A stretch of DNA of 42,793 nt from Bacteroidota bacterium (GCA_023399295.1 JAEWQF010000033.1:1-42793); one strand, 5' to 3'. Shown: positions 7,761 through 18,177, counted from the first letter of the stretch. Notes: generated by a model not told the origin, from the sequence alone. Made by a program: numbers and translations.

Positions 7761-8477
7761 TTACAGTTCGCTGTGATCACCCTCATCGGTTGGGACAATC
7801 AGTTTGTACCCTTTCCCATGAATATTGATGATCTCAATGTTGGGCTCCGGTTTGAGGAGCTTGCGCAATTTGGTGATATAGACATCCATGCTGCGGGCAT
7901 TGAAGTAGGTATCCTCCTCCCATATCTGCTTCAGCGCATGGTTGCGTTCCAGAATGTCGTTGGCGTGTGCACAGAGCAGCGAGAGCAGCTCAGACTCTTT
8001 GGTGGTAAGCTTTGTCTGCGCATCACCGATAGAGAGGATCTGCTTCTGCGTGTCGAACGACATCTGACCGAAGTTGTAGACCTGTTGTTCCCTGCTTTTC
8101 TTTCCCTTGACGCGACGAATGATTGCCTCGATGCGGAGCACCAGCTCCTCCATACTGAATGGTTTGGTGATGTAATCATCTGCACCGGCCTTGAATCCTT
8201 CCAATACATCTTCCTTCATGTTCTTGGCAGTGAGGAATATGACAGGTATCTCGGTGTTGATTGTTCTGATCTCCTTTACCAGCGTGACACCATCTTTCTT
8301 TGGCATCATCACGTCCACAATGCAAAGGTCATATTTGGTCTTCACAAACCCCTTGAATCCAGCTTCCCCATCGGGGAACAGGTCGGTGTCGAACCCTTTG
8401 GCCTGAAGATACTCTCTGAGCAGCATGCCCAGATTCTCGTCATCTTCGCATAAAAAAATTTTTAATTTCTCTTCCAT
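7761..8477 (-). CDS. rprY: Response regulator RprY (OmpR family)
   Basis: A 238-residue transcription factor with an N-terminal receiver and a C-terminal OmpR/PhoB-type winged helix. In the receiver, the acidic pair is Glu11/Asp12-Asp13, the phospho-acceptor is Asp55 (CIVDVMMPKKDG), and the switch residues are in FLTAKN and YITKPFS. The DNA-binding half shows TKESELLSLLCAHAND, RNHALKQIWEEDTYFNARSMD (the recognition-helix region starts there) and INIHGKGYKLIV. The sequence closely resembles RprY as I know it from Bacteroides fragilis. It starts one base after the stop of the sensor kinase, so the two form an operon, ended by the terminator at 7704-7736. Regulon not visible. Confidence 0.92.
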   Translation of the reverse strand: MEEKLKIFLCEDDENLGMLLREYLQAKGFDTDLFPDGEAGFKGFVKTKYDLCIVDVMMPKKDGVTLVKEIRTINTEIPVIFLTAKNMKEDVLEGFKAGADDYITKPFSMEELVLRIEAIIRRVKGKKSREQQVYNFGQMSFDTQKQILSIGDAQTKLTTKESELLSLLCAHANDILERNHALKQIWEEDTYFNARSMDVYITKLRKLLKPEPNIEIINIHGKGYKLIVPTDEGDHSEL

Positions 8478-8478
8478 G

Positions 8479-10038
8479 TCAATTTTCTGTTATTGTGGGT
8501 AAACTAATAATAAATTTTGTTCCTTTTCCCAGTTCGCTGTCGGCACGGATGGTGCCATTCACGTCCTGCACAATTTTTTTCACGTAGGCCAGCCCCAGCC
8601 CAAAGCCTTTCACATCGTGACGGTTGCCCGTCGGCACACGGTAAAAACGTTCAAAAACCTTCTTGGCATCCTCTTTTCTCATGCCAATGCCATTGTCCTC
8701 AATCGAGATGATCAGCTTGTTGCCCTCATTGCGGGTCCGAATCATCAATTCTGGCGGAACATCCTTCTTCCTGTATTTCAACGCGTTGTCGAGGATGTTG
8801 AACAACACGTTGGTGAAGTGCATCTCATCTACCTTGATGGTTGACTCTTCAGCCTGCAGGTCAATGTCGAGCGTACCCTCCAGCTTCTCCACCTTCAGTG
8901 CATGCGTATTGGCTACTGTCACCACCAGGTCGTTGGCATCCATCTCCTTCATCTTCAGGGTGGTCTTCTGCTTGTCGAAGAGTGACATCTGCAACACCTT
9001 CTCCACCTGGAAGCTTAACCGTTTGGTCTCGTCGTGGATCACACCTGTCACATGACGAAACACCTCCGGTGATTTCAGTATCGACTCATCTTTCAGCATC
9101 TGCGATGCCAGTGAGATGGTTGAGACGGGTGTTTTCAGTTCATGGGTCATGTTGTTGATGAAATCGTTTTTCATCTCAGACAAACGCTTCTGTCTGAAGA
9201 GTGAGACCACTGTGAAGATAAAGGTGATCAACAGGATGAAGGTGAAGATCAGCGACGGGATGAAAAAAGAGAGCTCACTGTATACATAGTTCCTTTTCGT
9301 TGGGAAATAGACCCGTAACTGATTCAGTTTCGCCGGAGGATCGTTGGGAAAAAGAATCTGTGTGTAGATTGCATCCCGCTGTTTGGTTGAGAACCCAGAT
9401 GAGGAGTGAACAACCTGGTTGTTGTAATTCACCACCTGAAAGCTGAATGGTTCATTCAACCCGTTGTAGGAGAGCTCGTAACGAATGTACTGGTCTACCT
9501 TGTTAAAGTCGATCCGTTCTTCAATTGGTTCGTTGCTCGATCGGCTGAGGATTTTGAAGATCACCTCGTAGAGCAGCGAACGTTCGTGCATGTAGCGCTT
9601 CGAGAGTGATTGTTGCATGTCGTATTGTGTCTTGGAGATGGTGCTGACGCCCTGATTGGGTGAGAGCAACGCCCTCTCTCTTGCTGTTTCAGGCAAGACC
9701 GTCTGTTCGGTAACACGCATTTGTATGTTCGATTTGCTACCGTCGGGATGTGTGATGGATGCGGATGCTTGTTCCCTGATCATCTCCTGCGAACCCTGTG
9801 ATTGATCATATCGGGAATATCTGTTTTCCGATTCAATCATATCCTGTTCCAGGTATTCGCGTGTCTGATCTAGCTCCAAATCCCTCATCACATTGTAGAG
9901 GCTTCTGTTCACCTGCTCATCGAACTGTTGTGTTCGAATGGCCAGGCTGGTTCTCATGTACCTGACCTGAAGAAACAGCAATGCGAAAAAAGCGGTGAAC
10001 ATCACAATGGCAAGCAACCAGATAGTTGATTTTTTCAT
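8479..10038 (-). CDS. rprX: Sensor histidine kinase RprX
   Basis: A 519-residue inner-membrane kinase. One membrane helix at residues about 7-25 and a second at about 265-290 bracket a periplasmic sensor of about 240 residues with no family I recognise. The dimerisation/phosphoacceptor segment follows (NNMTHELKTPVSTI, His about 299). The ATPase has its N box (NILDNALKYRKKD), G1 box (EDNGIGM) and G2 box (GFGLGLAYVKKI). It phosphorylates RprY, encoded directly downstream. A purine-rich AAAGGAGGT lies 16-20 nt before the ATG, a good anti-16S match that is unusual for Bacteroidetes but too far away to be a standard ribosome-binding site. Confidence 0.9.
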   Translation of the reverse strand: MKKSTIWLLAIVMFTAFFALLFLQVRYMRTSLAIRTQQFDEQVNRSLYNVMRDLELDQTREYLEQDMIESENRYSRYDQSQGSQEMIREQASASITHPDGSKSNIQMRVTEQTVLPETARERALLSPNQGVSTISKTQYDMQQSLSKRYMHERSLLYEVIFKILSRSSNEPIEERIDFNKVDQYIRYELSYNGLNEPFSFQVVNYNNQVVHSSSGFSTKQRDAIYTQILFPNDPPAKLNQLRVYFPTKRNYVYSELSFFIPSLIFTFILLITFIFTVVSLFRQKRLSEMKNDFINNMTHELKTPVSTISLASQMLKDESILKSPEVFRHVTGVIHDETKRLSFQVEKVLQMSLFDKQKTTLKMKEMDANDLVVTVANTHALKVEKLEGTLDIDLQAEESTIKVDEMHFTNVLFNILDNALKYRKKDVPPELMIRTRNEGNKLIISIEDNGIGMRKEDAKKVFERFYRVPTGNRHDVKGFGLGLAYVKKIVQDVNGTIRADSELGKGTKFIISLPTITEN

Positions 10039-10257
10039 ACGCTATAATTCCTTACCTCCTTTTAAGTGATACCATTTTTTATTTCAAAGATCACCTTTTT
10101 TTGCCTATTAATTTAACAAATAAACCACTTTTTTGTTTAACATATCCTCTTAAAATTAAAAAAAAATGAAAAAGGTGACGATCCCAACAAAAATTAAGAG
10201 AAGATTGGTGATGGCATCCCTGTTTTTGAATTTGTTTAACAGGTAAGCGCCGTTCGT

Positions 10258-13200
10258 TCAATTGAAGTGAATGCGCATTGCAATGCCGGCATTGCTCTGA
10301 GTGGTTGCCGGTGAGAGTGACGATACCAGTGGTTTTTGCACCATATGGTCATAAAAGGCACGCAATGTGAGTTGTCGGCTCACCGCGTAATCGGCTGAAA
10401 AGCGTATTGTGCCGGTTTGAATGCCACTGGCTGGCTGGCTATATTCCTCCTCCATTCTTCTGATGAGTGTGTGTGTGTTCCTGAATGAGAGGTCGAGACG
10501 AAGGGTGAGATCGTTTCGAAAAGCTCTCTCCTCATTGCTGACCGCTTTTCCTTGATCCTGACGCTGTAGGGGCTGATTGCGATTTTGGTTGCGTGAGGCG
10601 ATTGAAAATCCAATGAGACGGCCGAAGTCAACAATACGGTAGCCGGCACCAACAACCAGGTCGTTGTCGTTCATCTCAATCAGCTGGTGGGAGGAGATTG
10701 CGAGGTTAAGCGACCGGGTACGGTTCAGGCGCAGGGAGAGATTCATGTCGTTGTGAAAGGTAGCACGTAACTCGATGAGCGGGTTAAAGCTCTCCAGGAT
10801 ACCGACAGATTGGATGTTGTAGGGAGAAGAGGGAAGAGGATTCCCTGTAACCGCATCGCGTACGAATCCCTGTTCATTGTCTGCGGCCACCCAGGTGAGG
10901 TGTGTGTTGTAGGAACCGATACGGTATTGCGAAAGGTATCTGTGGATGATCATCAGCTCGTTAACCTGTTCCTGTAATGTGGGCATCAGTGTTGTGAGGC
11001 TGACGGAGAGATTCCAGTTGGGCATCATCGATGAGAGAGGGGGTAAGGGTGTGAGATCGATCCTTTCCGCGTTTCTGCCGGTGTAACCAGCCAGAAAAGC
11101 CGGTATCAACACGTCGGCGGAATAGATGCTTACATCGCCGTTGCCGGCAGAAAATGCATCACCTGCCAGTGAGCTACCGTTGAGGAATCCCTCGTTCGGA
11201 TAGTGCATCCCATTGTATTGATTCCTGATGCGGTTTGCGATGATGGATCTGTTTTCAAGCAAACGGTTGAACGCTTCCGACCGATGATGTTGTTTGTCAC
11301 TGCTTCGTTCAAATGATGAAAAAAGTGAGATGGTGCTGATCGCAAAACTACCACCATGGATCTGGGGCATCCCCTCAAACATGAACTGATATTCGCTGCG
11401 TCGGTTCTCCTCACGCAGCGCGTGGAGATCGATGCGTATGCCGGAGAGAGGTTCAAGAACGCCTTCAATCCGCACATTCCGGGTGCTGTTGAAGATGGCG
11501 GGGGCAATGTGATTCGGGTTGATCACGAGCCGGTTGTGTGCCAGCGCCTCCTCCACGAATGATTTACCACCAGCAAACCCAAAAGCGAAAGGCAATCCCG
11601 GCAACAATGCGTCAGTACTCTTTTTCTGTCCGAAGAGATCACCGCTCATGGGTTTGTACCCGGGCAGATCTGTGCGTGTTTTGATCCCGATGTTGAAGTT
11701 GATTTGCCGGATCATCATCATGATATGTGAGAGTGGCGTCTGTTTGTCCGTCGACAAGAATTTACGGTAAAGACCCGATAGGTTGAAGCGACTGTTGAGG
11801 GTGAAGGAGAGGTCGTTTTGCAGGTGGTTGCCAATCTCCTCCTCCCTGATGGTTGCACCTCGTTCCCACCGGTATTGCGAGTGGTAAGCCATACTGCTGC
11901 TGACCCAGTCCAGTAGAGGGATCCTCTCGAAGGGGAGTGTGTAGCTCACATCCGCTGTTTGGTTGTATCTGAGTGGTCTCCCCAGTCCACGCAGGCTGAG
12001 CATCACCGAGTCTTTCCATACCTCATAGTCATTGCGGTTGATTGTTTTATTAACCTGTAGGTAGGGTTCTTCAATCTCGGCCAGTGTGCCGGAATGAAAG
12101 GAAGCATTGAGGTGCGGAGTGAGATTCCAGGTGATGTTGAATTGTCTGTCCCAGTAAAAATTGTGGCTGAAGGTGAGGTATGCCGGTTGGCTCCCAGTGA
12201 CTCCCGCTTCATAGGCGTTCAGGTCACGCAACTGTCGCTCCCGGTAGTTGCGGTGCAATCGGTGACTGATGCTGATCTGGTCGGGCAGGTAACGGAACTG
12301 CAGCGTACGGAGAAGACCCCTGGCGTTGTGCTCCGTCAGATGTTGAAATGGCTCCCAGGGCTCGATAACGGGTGAGTACACATAGTGAGCCTGAAGCCGT
12401 TGGTCGCTCTCCGTGGCATATTCCATCTCCGGGTTTCGTTGCTGTAGTGCATTGCCGGTGTAGGAGAATGTGAAGTTGGCGGGATCATAGGGCATGGGTG
12501 TTCCACTTCGGATGTTCATCTTCAGGTTGTTCAGGCTGAGACTTCGTTGCGATGTGTGTGTCAGTGCGATGCGCTGCAGCGAATCCCTTCCCGATTGGTG
12601 GTGCAGTTGCCCGGTTGTTTCTGAAAGCAGCAAATCCTTGTTAAAGGGGTCATAGAGCGGTGTCTCCCTTGATTTTGAGATGGAGTAGTAGAGGGGGGCT
12701 GTAATCTTTGCCTTGCGCGGGAGGAAGCGCCCCAGATCCATGTTGAGGGTGAGACTGAATGAGGCGAAGTCGTTGTTGCGACGTTGTTGCAGACCCTGGT
12801 TCAATGCACCGAAACCGGCCGTCTCCTTTCTGGCGGAGAGATGGATGGTACCGATATCGGAGAGTGTCACCCCCAGGTTACCCTCTGCAGCCCACCCGCC
12901 TTTTTCATCGAACTCGCTAAGACGCAGTTCATTTACCCACACTTCACCGGAGCTGGTGGTGCCACTCTTGTTGCGGATGCCGATCATCATTACCTTTATT
13001 TCTGCCAGTGAGGGATTGCCTGCGATGGTGATCTCTCTTTCAGGTTTACCGGGCCAGCTCTCGCTGTAGGGAGAGTGAAAAGCAACGCCCTCCTCTGTGA
13101 GCAACAAACTGTTTCTTTTCAGTTTTAATTGGGTGAACAGCTCCAACGGGAGGTCTATTCTGTTTGCCTCCGGCCACACCTGCTCCCTGTCGGCAGTGAT

Positions 13201-16200
13201 CTGGTTGCTGTAATCTCCTGCGGGGGTAAGACGAAGCGGTACCTCCAGCTCGTAGTAATTGTTGCGGTAGTCGGATCCGATCCGCATGAAAAGTGAAAGA
13301 TCACCATCCTGCAAGCTCCCAGGATCATCCTCCAGTCGTTCGGCATGCACAAACATCTGCAGTTGTCTGTAGCGACGCAAGTCATGCATTGCATGTTTGT
13401 AAATGGCGCGACTGTCACCTGCATCCAACTGCTCAATCTTGAGCGAGAGTGCCTGCTCGTTTTCCTGTCTGAGTTGTGGCTGGCTGGGGTCGATGATACG
13501 GGTCACACCCGGTGGCAGCACGTAGTTGACAGGTGTCCGGTTGCTGTTTTCCTCAATGTTTACCGCTGTGAGGGAGAGCTTCCCGCTGCCAGTGGTGCTG
13601 CCACCGGTTGAAAGGTCACCCTGGTAGTTGCGCCATTCACTGCGCACAAGCCCCAGTGTGGCAAAGCGGAGGACGGTATGTCTTTCGAAACCTGTCAGCA
13701 GCATGCGCATAAACCGGATGTTGTGGAATCCCTGTATGTTTCCGGTTTTCGACTGGTAGTCGCTGATGGGTATCCGGAAGAGGTACCATGTTATTTTATC
13801 GTGGCTGCCATTGCGCAGTGTCACGTTCACCTCTCTCTTGTCGACGATGTGATTCCTGCCCGGTTGCATCGCTTCATGACGAAGCGACACGCGATAACTG
13901 TAGAATGCCTCCAGTTCATTGAGTGTGTTGTCGCGGTCAATGTCCTCCACATCGGGCGTATTGCGTGCCGCAGAATGATACCCGTCACCATCCCGGGGTG
14001 CCAGTGAATTGCCCTCTGTGCCATTGTAATACTTGTAGCGATCCAGGATGCTCAGTTGCTTGCGGTTCTGCTCCTCACCACGGTAATGCCGAAAGAGATC
14101 ACCTGCTGGATCGTTCAACGGCGAGTGCGCATCTTCCTGCATCCGTGCAAGGGTTGTTGCCGAAAGTCGGGGTTCAAGCTCCTCCAGGTAGTGTGCATAG
14201 AGGGGAAATTTCTTCTCCTCGTCACTGCTTAGTCCGTTCAGTCCCACATCCTGCAGCCGTCGCTGTTCCTCCCCCAGTGAGTTGTCGAAGCCATAAACGG
14301 TAGACTGTCTCCTGGGCGTAAGACCCCAGATGGTCTGCTCTACCACACTGCTGTCGTTGTCGACAGGCAATCCATTCTCGAAAAATTTCCTCCCGTCACG
14401 GAGCAGATCTTCGGAGATGTCTCCCAGATGAAAGTAGAGGTCACCTCCTCCACTGTTGCCCACTGTGTCACCTGCAAATGGATCCATCAGCCAGAACTCG
14501 ATGTATTCGATATTGGCTGTCTCAAAATCACGGGTCTCCAGAGGTCGGGTGATGCCTGCCCACCGGCTACCCGGATTGAGCAGATAACCCTCACTGTCAA
14601 CATTTCTGTCGAGGTTGTAAGGTCCTCTTTCATCCGGATAGTAGGAGAGGTTGAGCACCGGCAGGGTAGCCGGCTGACCGTACAGTAGATCCCTTTCGGG
14701 GAAGATCTCCTGTTCGTAGATCTCCCTCACCCGGTGGTCGGAGAGCTGATCAGGGTCATTCCTGATGTGGTTGGGTGTCAGGGATGAATTCTTGCGGGTA
14801 AAGATGCCATCGATATAGTACCATGCGAGCAGTGCTCTGTTCTTGCCATTGTCAATGTGATTGGTGAGTGTTCCCTCCGGAAATAGAGCCTCTGCGCTCT
14901 GGTCTACAGGAGTGGCGGCGAGTGACCAGCCCTGAGGCGCACGCAGGTCGATCATCGATGCTGCCGATTCGAAATCATCCAGGTAGGAATAGCCTCCTGC
15001 AAATTTGTTGCTGTAATGACCCGGTATCATCTGAGCAAATGCCAGGTCTGCCGTGAGCTGTGAGGGTGCGGTGGCGTCGGTGAAGGGGAGGAGGTCAAGC
15101 AGGTTTGTCAGTACGATCGATTCCTTCTTCCAGCTCAGGTTGGATCCCCACAGCAAGTTCCTTGCCGCCTCCTCACCAAATGCTGTCTTCACGATCAGCG
15201 GTTTTTCAGTGTAATGCATCAGGGTGGCACCCAGCGAGAGATCTTTATTGAAGTTGTAAAGCAGGTTCACACCCATTAGCGTCTTCCTTTGCATCTGTGA
15301 GAAACCGCGCTCCTCCAGCGTTACATTGAGTGGTGTGCCCGCCTCTAACAGTGATCGGTTCAGGATCGTGACACTCCCCGAGAGATAGTCGACCGTATAG
15401 TCAACACCCTCTGTGAGGGTGACACCTCCGGCAGTGACCTTCACCGATCCTCGTGCCACGTTCATCGCATTGAGACTGATAACGGCATCAGATGCGGCAC
15501 GGTACTCACCGCTGAGGAGGAACTTGTTCTTCTCGGCATGTTGTCGGGCAACCGTACGGGTGGAGTCGTACAGCTCCTGGAAAATATACCTCCCGGCCAT
15601 GGTGCCATCGCCAATCATTTTTTTCAGATGGGACCCAAACGGCTCTCTCACCGGGAAGATGATCTTCCCGTTTTTGGCGTCAACGGTGTATCCCTCCAGG
15701 AAATCGAAGACTCCATCGGGATAGGGGTCATCCCGTTCATTCAGCCGGTCGAGCTGCATCACCCGCAGCAGAAGCTCATCGTCGATGCCGCTGTCGGGGA
15801 GATAGTTCAGGTAGACACCGCTGGAGTCACTTTGGCGTGTGATCTCCAGCCGGAAGTGATCTTCCTCGATGTTGTAAGCACCATTCCCCAACGAATAGAT
15901 GTTTTTCATCATCATATCCCACATGGGAGATGAGGGTGACAGTGAGACCGGCTTGAGCAGCTTCAGAAACAAGGCATCCTGGCCGTTCTCTGCTCCAATG
16001 TCGGCCGAGAACTCACCTACCTGAAAGACCTCTCCCCCATGGCTGTATTCGAAGGCAACCGCCAGCACCTCATCCGCTTGCAGTGGCATTGTGAGGGAGA
16101 TGTAGCCGAGTTGCGGCTGGAAATTGTATTCTGAAGGTTTGAGTAACCGTGCATTTTCCAGTTTCTCATAGTCTGTTCCGCGCACCACATCATCCGGCAA

Positions 16201-17358
16201 CAGCGTCATCCCCTCACGGATGTTTCGTATTCCGGCGTAGGTGGTGGTGAGTACATCATAGAGGCTGTTGCCCCGGTTATGGGGGTGTTCTGCTGCTCCC
16301 AGCGGTTGCCACCGTGGGTTGTGTATGGTGGTGTGTTCACCCAGGTCGGCCAGTGCAACAATATTCCGCACCTGGCTGTAATCTCCCTGCCGATTGGTGA
16401 CCCATACTTCGATGCGGGTAATCGAGACCGGTGACCGTAGATAGGGGAGGGTGCCCATCGTCTCGTCATAGTTGTCACGAAACCAGTGTGACAGGAAGAA
16501 ATGACAATTTTCTTCGTAGTTGTCGGCACCCAATGAGAAAGGGGTGATCAGCCTACCTCCGCTGCTGTTGATGGTCTGTACCTCTGACTGCTGCCTCGAT
16601 AGGAGGGTGTTCACCGTTAGCTTGCCGAACTGCAGATCTGCCTTGATCCCGAACAAGGCTGCACCACCGTCTATCAGCGGGTTGGAGGTTGTCATGCCCA
16701 CATTGCCTGCTTCCACGTGGCGAATGATTTCATCTTCGTCGCCGCGGTAGGCCAGTTTGAGTTCCTTGCTCCGGTAGTCGAAGGTGGCTTCACTGTCATA
16801 GTTCACATCGAAATCGATCTTGTTGCCAACCTTGGCATTCAACCTGAGCTGAATCTGCTGATCGAAGTTGAACATGTTGCGTTTACGGGCACGCAGCGGG
16901 AGTGTGGGGTTGTCGGTTACATCTCGCTTCATGCCGGCTGTGATCTCGACCGATCCCTCTGTGGTGAGTTGCACACCATCCAATCCAAAAAGGGAACTGT
17001 GTGATTGTGGACTTTTCAGCAAGCCATGCACAGTGTAAGGGTACCTGCTGGATGGTACGTTGTTTGCTTGTTCCCTGTTGCGTTCTCTGAAGGTATTGCC
17101 CTGCATCACGCGCAATCGATAAGCCATGTACTCCTTACGCGTCATGGTGGTGGAGGGTGCCAGCAGGTGTGCTCCAATTCTTCTCTCGAAGATGTAGCGT
17201 CCCGTAGTCGCATCATATCGCACTTCGGTGGTAACTCCGGCTGGTTGTTGTTGTGCACAGAGCGTCATCCTCCCGCTCAACAGGAAGAGGAACAGAAATA
17301 GCAATGAGAGCTGGTTTTTTTCCAAAGAGACCACTGCGATTACGATTTTTGTTGCCAA
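10258..17358 (-). CDS. sprA: SprA/Sov, outer-membrane translocon of the type 9 secretion system
   Basis: About 2,366 residues, the size of SprA (about 2,400), which forms the giant outer-membrane barrel through which the type 9 secretion system exports proteins and gliding adhesins. Visible traits are an N-terminal signal peptide (LLFLFLFLLSG, cut near LCAQ), early TRKEYMAYR, the conserved SYLDDFESAASMIDLRAPQGW region, repeated SprA_N-type blocks, and a C-terminal half of amphipathic strands ending MRIHFN. Its place directly after ruvA (27 bp) is typical of Bacteroidetes. No in-frame ATG precedes the signal peptide: the start must be TTG (17358) or, giving a tidier signal peptide, GTG (17334). 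Other core T9SS genes (por/gld) are not in the window. Confidence 0.95.
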   Translation of the reverse strand: MATKIVIAVVSLEKNQLSLLFLFLFLLSGRMTLCAQQQPAGVTTEVRYDATTGRYIFERRIGAHLLAPSTTMTRKEYMAYRLRVMQGNTFRERNREQANNVPSSRYPYTVHGLLKSPQSHSSLFGLDGVQLTTEGSVEITAGMKRDVTDNPTLPLRARKRNMFNFDQQIQLRLNAKVGNKIDFDVNYDSEATFDYRSKELKLAYRGDEDEIIRHVEAGNVGMTTSNPLIDGGAALFGIKADLQFGKLTVNTLLSRQQSEVQTINSSGGRLITPFSLGADNYEENCHFFLSHWFRDNYDETMGTLPYLRSPVSITRIEVWVTNRQGDYSQVRNIVALADLGEHTTIHNPRWQPLGAAEHPHNRGNSLYDVLTTTYAGIRNIREGMTLLPDDVVRGTDYEKLENARLLKPSEYNFQPQLGYISLTMPLQADEVLAVAFEYSHGGEVFQVGEFSADIGAENGQDALFLKLLKPVSLSPSSPMWDMMMKNIYSLGNGAYNIEEDHFRLEITRQSDSSGVYLNYLPDSGIDDELLLRVMQLDRLNERDDPYPDGVFDFLEGYTVDAKNGKIIFPVREPFGSHLKKMIGDGTMAGRYIFQELYDSTRTVARQHAEKNKFLLSGEYRAASDAVISLNAMNVARGSVKVTAGGVTLTEGVDYTVDYLSGSVTILNRSLLEAGTPLNVTLEERGFSQMQRKTLMGVNLLYNFNKDLSLGATLMHYTEKPLIVKTAFGEEAARNLLWGSNLSWKKESIVLTNLLDLLPFTDATAPSQLTADLAFAQMIPGHYSNKFAGGYSYLDDFESAASMIDLRAPQGWSLAATPVDQSAEALFPEGTLTNHIDNGKNRALLAWYYIDGIFTRKNSSLTPNHIRNDPDQLSDHRVREIYEQEIFPERDLLYGQPATLPVLNLSYYPDERGPYNLDRNVDSEGYLLNPGSRWAGITRPLETRDFETANIEYIEFWLMDPFAGDTVGNSGGGDLYFHLGDISEDLLRDGRKFFENGLPVDNDSSVVEQTIWGLTPRRQSTVYGFDNSLGEEQRRLQDVGLNGLSSDEEKKFPLYAHYLEELEPRLSATTLARMQEDAHSPLNDPAGDLFRHYRGEEQNRKQLSILDRYKYYNGTEGNSLAPRDGDGYHSAARNTPDVEDIDRDNTLNELEAFYSYRVSLRHEAMQPGRNHIVDKREVNVTLRNGSHDKITWYLFRIPISDYQSKTGNIQGFHNIRFMRMLLTGFERHTVLRFATLGLVRSEWRNYQGDLSTGGSTTGSGKLSLTAVNIEENSNRTPVNYVLPPGVTRIIDPSQPQLRQENEQALSLKIEQLDAGDSRAIYKHAMHDLRRYRQLQMFVHAERLEDDPGSLQDGDLSLFMRIGSDYRNNYYELEVPLRLTPAGDYSNQITADREQVWPEANRIDLPLELFTQLKLKRNSLLLTEEGVAFHSPYSESWPGKPEREITIAGNPSLAEIKVMMIGIRNKSGTTSSGEVWVNELRLSEFDEKGGWAAEGNLGVTLSDIGTIHLSARKETAGFGALNQGLQQRRNNDFASFSLTLNMDLGRFLPRKAKITAPLYYSISKSRETPLYDPFNKDLLLSETTGQLHHQSGRDSLQRIALTHTSQRSLSLNNLKMNIRSGTPMPYDPANFTFSYTGNALQQRNPEMEYATESDQRLQAHYVYSPVIEPWEPFQHLTEHNARGLLRTLQFRYLPDQISISHRLHRNYRERQLRDLNAYEAGVTGSQPAYLTFSHNFYWDRQFNITWNLTPHLNASFHSGTLAEIEEPYLQVNKTINRNDYEVWKDSVMLSLRGLGRPLRYNQTADVSYTLPFERIPLLDWVSSSMAYHSQYRWERGATIREEEIGNHLQNDLSFTLNSRFNLSGLYRKFLSTDKQTPLSHIMMMIRQINFNIGIKTRTDLPGYKPMSGDLFGQKKSTDALLPGLPFAFGFAGGKSFVEEALAHNRLVINPNHIAPAIFNSTRNVRIEGVLEPLSGIRIDLHALREENRRSEYQFMFEGMPQIHGGSFAISTISLFSSFERSSDKQHHRSEAFNRLLENRSIIANRIRNQYNGMHYPNEGFLNGSSLAGDAFSAGNGDVSIYSADVLIPAFLAGYTGRNAERIDLTPLPPLSSMMPNWNLSVSLTTLMPTLQEQVNELMIIHRYLSQYRIGSYNTHLTWVAADNEQGFVRDAVTGNPLPSSPYNIQSVGILESFNPLIELRATFHNDMNLSLRLNRTRSLNLAISSHQLIEMNDNDLVVGAGYRIVDFGRLIGFSIASRNQNRNQPLQRQDQGKAVSNEERAFRNDLTLRLDLSFRNTHTLIRRMEEEYSQPASGIQTGTIRFSADYAVSRQLTLRAFYDHMVQKPLVSSLSPATTQSNAGIAMRIHFN

Positions 17359-17385
17359 AAATGCGTATTACGTAACCGGCAACTG

Positions 17386-17976
17386 TCAGAGTCTCTTCAA
17401 TGCTTCCTTGATCACACCTTCAACCGGCAGGGAGGAATTTTCTCTGATGATGCTGGAGACCACCTTCTGTGAAGCTGTCTGCACAAAGCCGAGCATCACC
17501 AGTGCAGAGACAGCAGCCTGTCCGGTTGTGGTGAGTCCCTCTTTGGGTGTGAGCGAGATGGGTCCGTTTTGGTCGTTGTATCGAATCTTGTCTTTCAGGT
17601 CAACAATGATCCGCTGGGCCGTTTTGGCACCAATCCCTTTCACCGACTGGAGCTGGATGGCATCACCCGATGCGATCACGCTCTCCAGCTCAGGTGTGCT
17701 CAATGAAGAGAGGATCATTCTGGCCGTACCGGGTCCCACACCCGAGACACTGATCAACTGGAGGAACAGCTCCCTTTCCTGTTTCTCAGCGAAGCCAAAG
17801 AGCAGGTGAGCATCCTCGCGGATTGACTCGTAGACGTAGAGCCGTACATCGGTTTTTCCGTTGATGGCAGCAAAGGTGTTGAGGGAGATATGCATCTGGT
17901 AACCGATGCCGCTGCATTCAATCGTCACGTTTGCAGGTGTCAGTTCAGCTACCGCTCCTTTGATAAAGTCTATCAT
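17386..17976 (-). CDS. ruvA: Holliday junction DNA helicase subunit RuvA
   Basis: A 196-residue protein that binds four-way junctions as a tetramer and loads the RuvB motor during recombination repair. Domain I is the OB fold (MIDFIKGAVAEL to about 60). Domain II has two helix-hairpin-helix motifs (ISVSGVGPGTARMIL and SVKGIGAKTAQRII). Domain III is the short RuvB-contacting helical end (ALVMLGFVQTASQKVV). Length is normal. A promoter with well-spaced -33 and -7 boxes precedes it, and sprA follows by 27 bp, so both are probably on one transcript. Confidence 0.97.
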   Translation of the reverse strand: MIDFIKGAVAELTPANVTIECSGIGYQMHISLNTFAAINGKTDVRLYVYESIREDAHLLFGFAEKQERELFLQLISVSGVGPGTARMILSSLSTPELESVIASGDAIQLQSVKGIGAKTAQRIIVDLKDKIRYNDQNGPISLTPKEGLTTTGQAAVSALVMLGFVQTASQKVVSSIIRENSSLPVEGVIKEALKRL

Positions 17977-18070
17977 CTTTGTTTGACAGTTGGTTGTTTA
18001 CGTAATACCGTTCTTATAACGGCAGTGATGCTGAAAAAGTATAAGGAGCGCATAAAAAAGCGGCTCCCTA

Positions 18071-18102
18071 CAAAGATAGCGATAAAAATGATCCTGTGCA
18101 AT
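18071..18102 (-). promoter_or_regulatory. Promoter of ruvA-sprA
   Basis: On the minus strand the -7 box is TATCTTTG (18071-18078) and the -33 box is ATTG (18099-18102), with exactly 20 nt between them. Transcription would begin near 18065, leaving a leader of about 89 nt. It is divergent from the thioesterase promoter. Confidence 0.65.
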
Positions 18103-18150
18103 GGTGCAAATTGAACCGGAACTGATGCCACCTGAAGCGTAAATAATGAT

Positions 18151-18158
18151 TACATTTG
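18151..18158 (+). promoter_or_regulatory. -7 element for the thioesterase gene
   Basis: TACATTTG fits TAnnTTTG. The predicted start, near 18165, leaves a very short leader of about 13 nt before the ATG at 18178. No -33 TTTG is found at the right distance. Confidence 0.5.
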
Positions 18159-18177
18159 CAGTTCAACAAGAGAGACA

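Noticed and set aside
7740..8453. A 237-codon plus-strand frame opposite rprY
   Set aside because: It is the antisense shadow of a clear response regulator and shows no family motif.
10166..10246. A 26-codon plus-strand frame starting MKKVTIPTKIKRR between rprX and sprA
   Set aside because: Too short, no promoter, and lies in an A/T-rich homopolymer-containing gap where such frames arise by chance.
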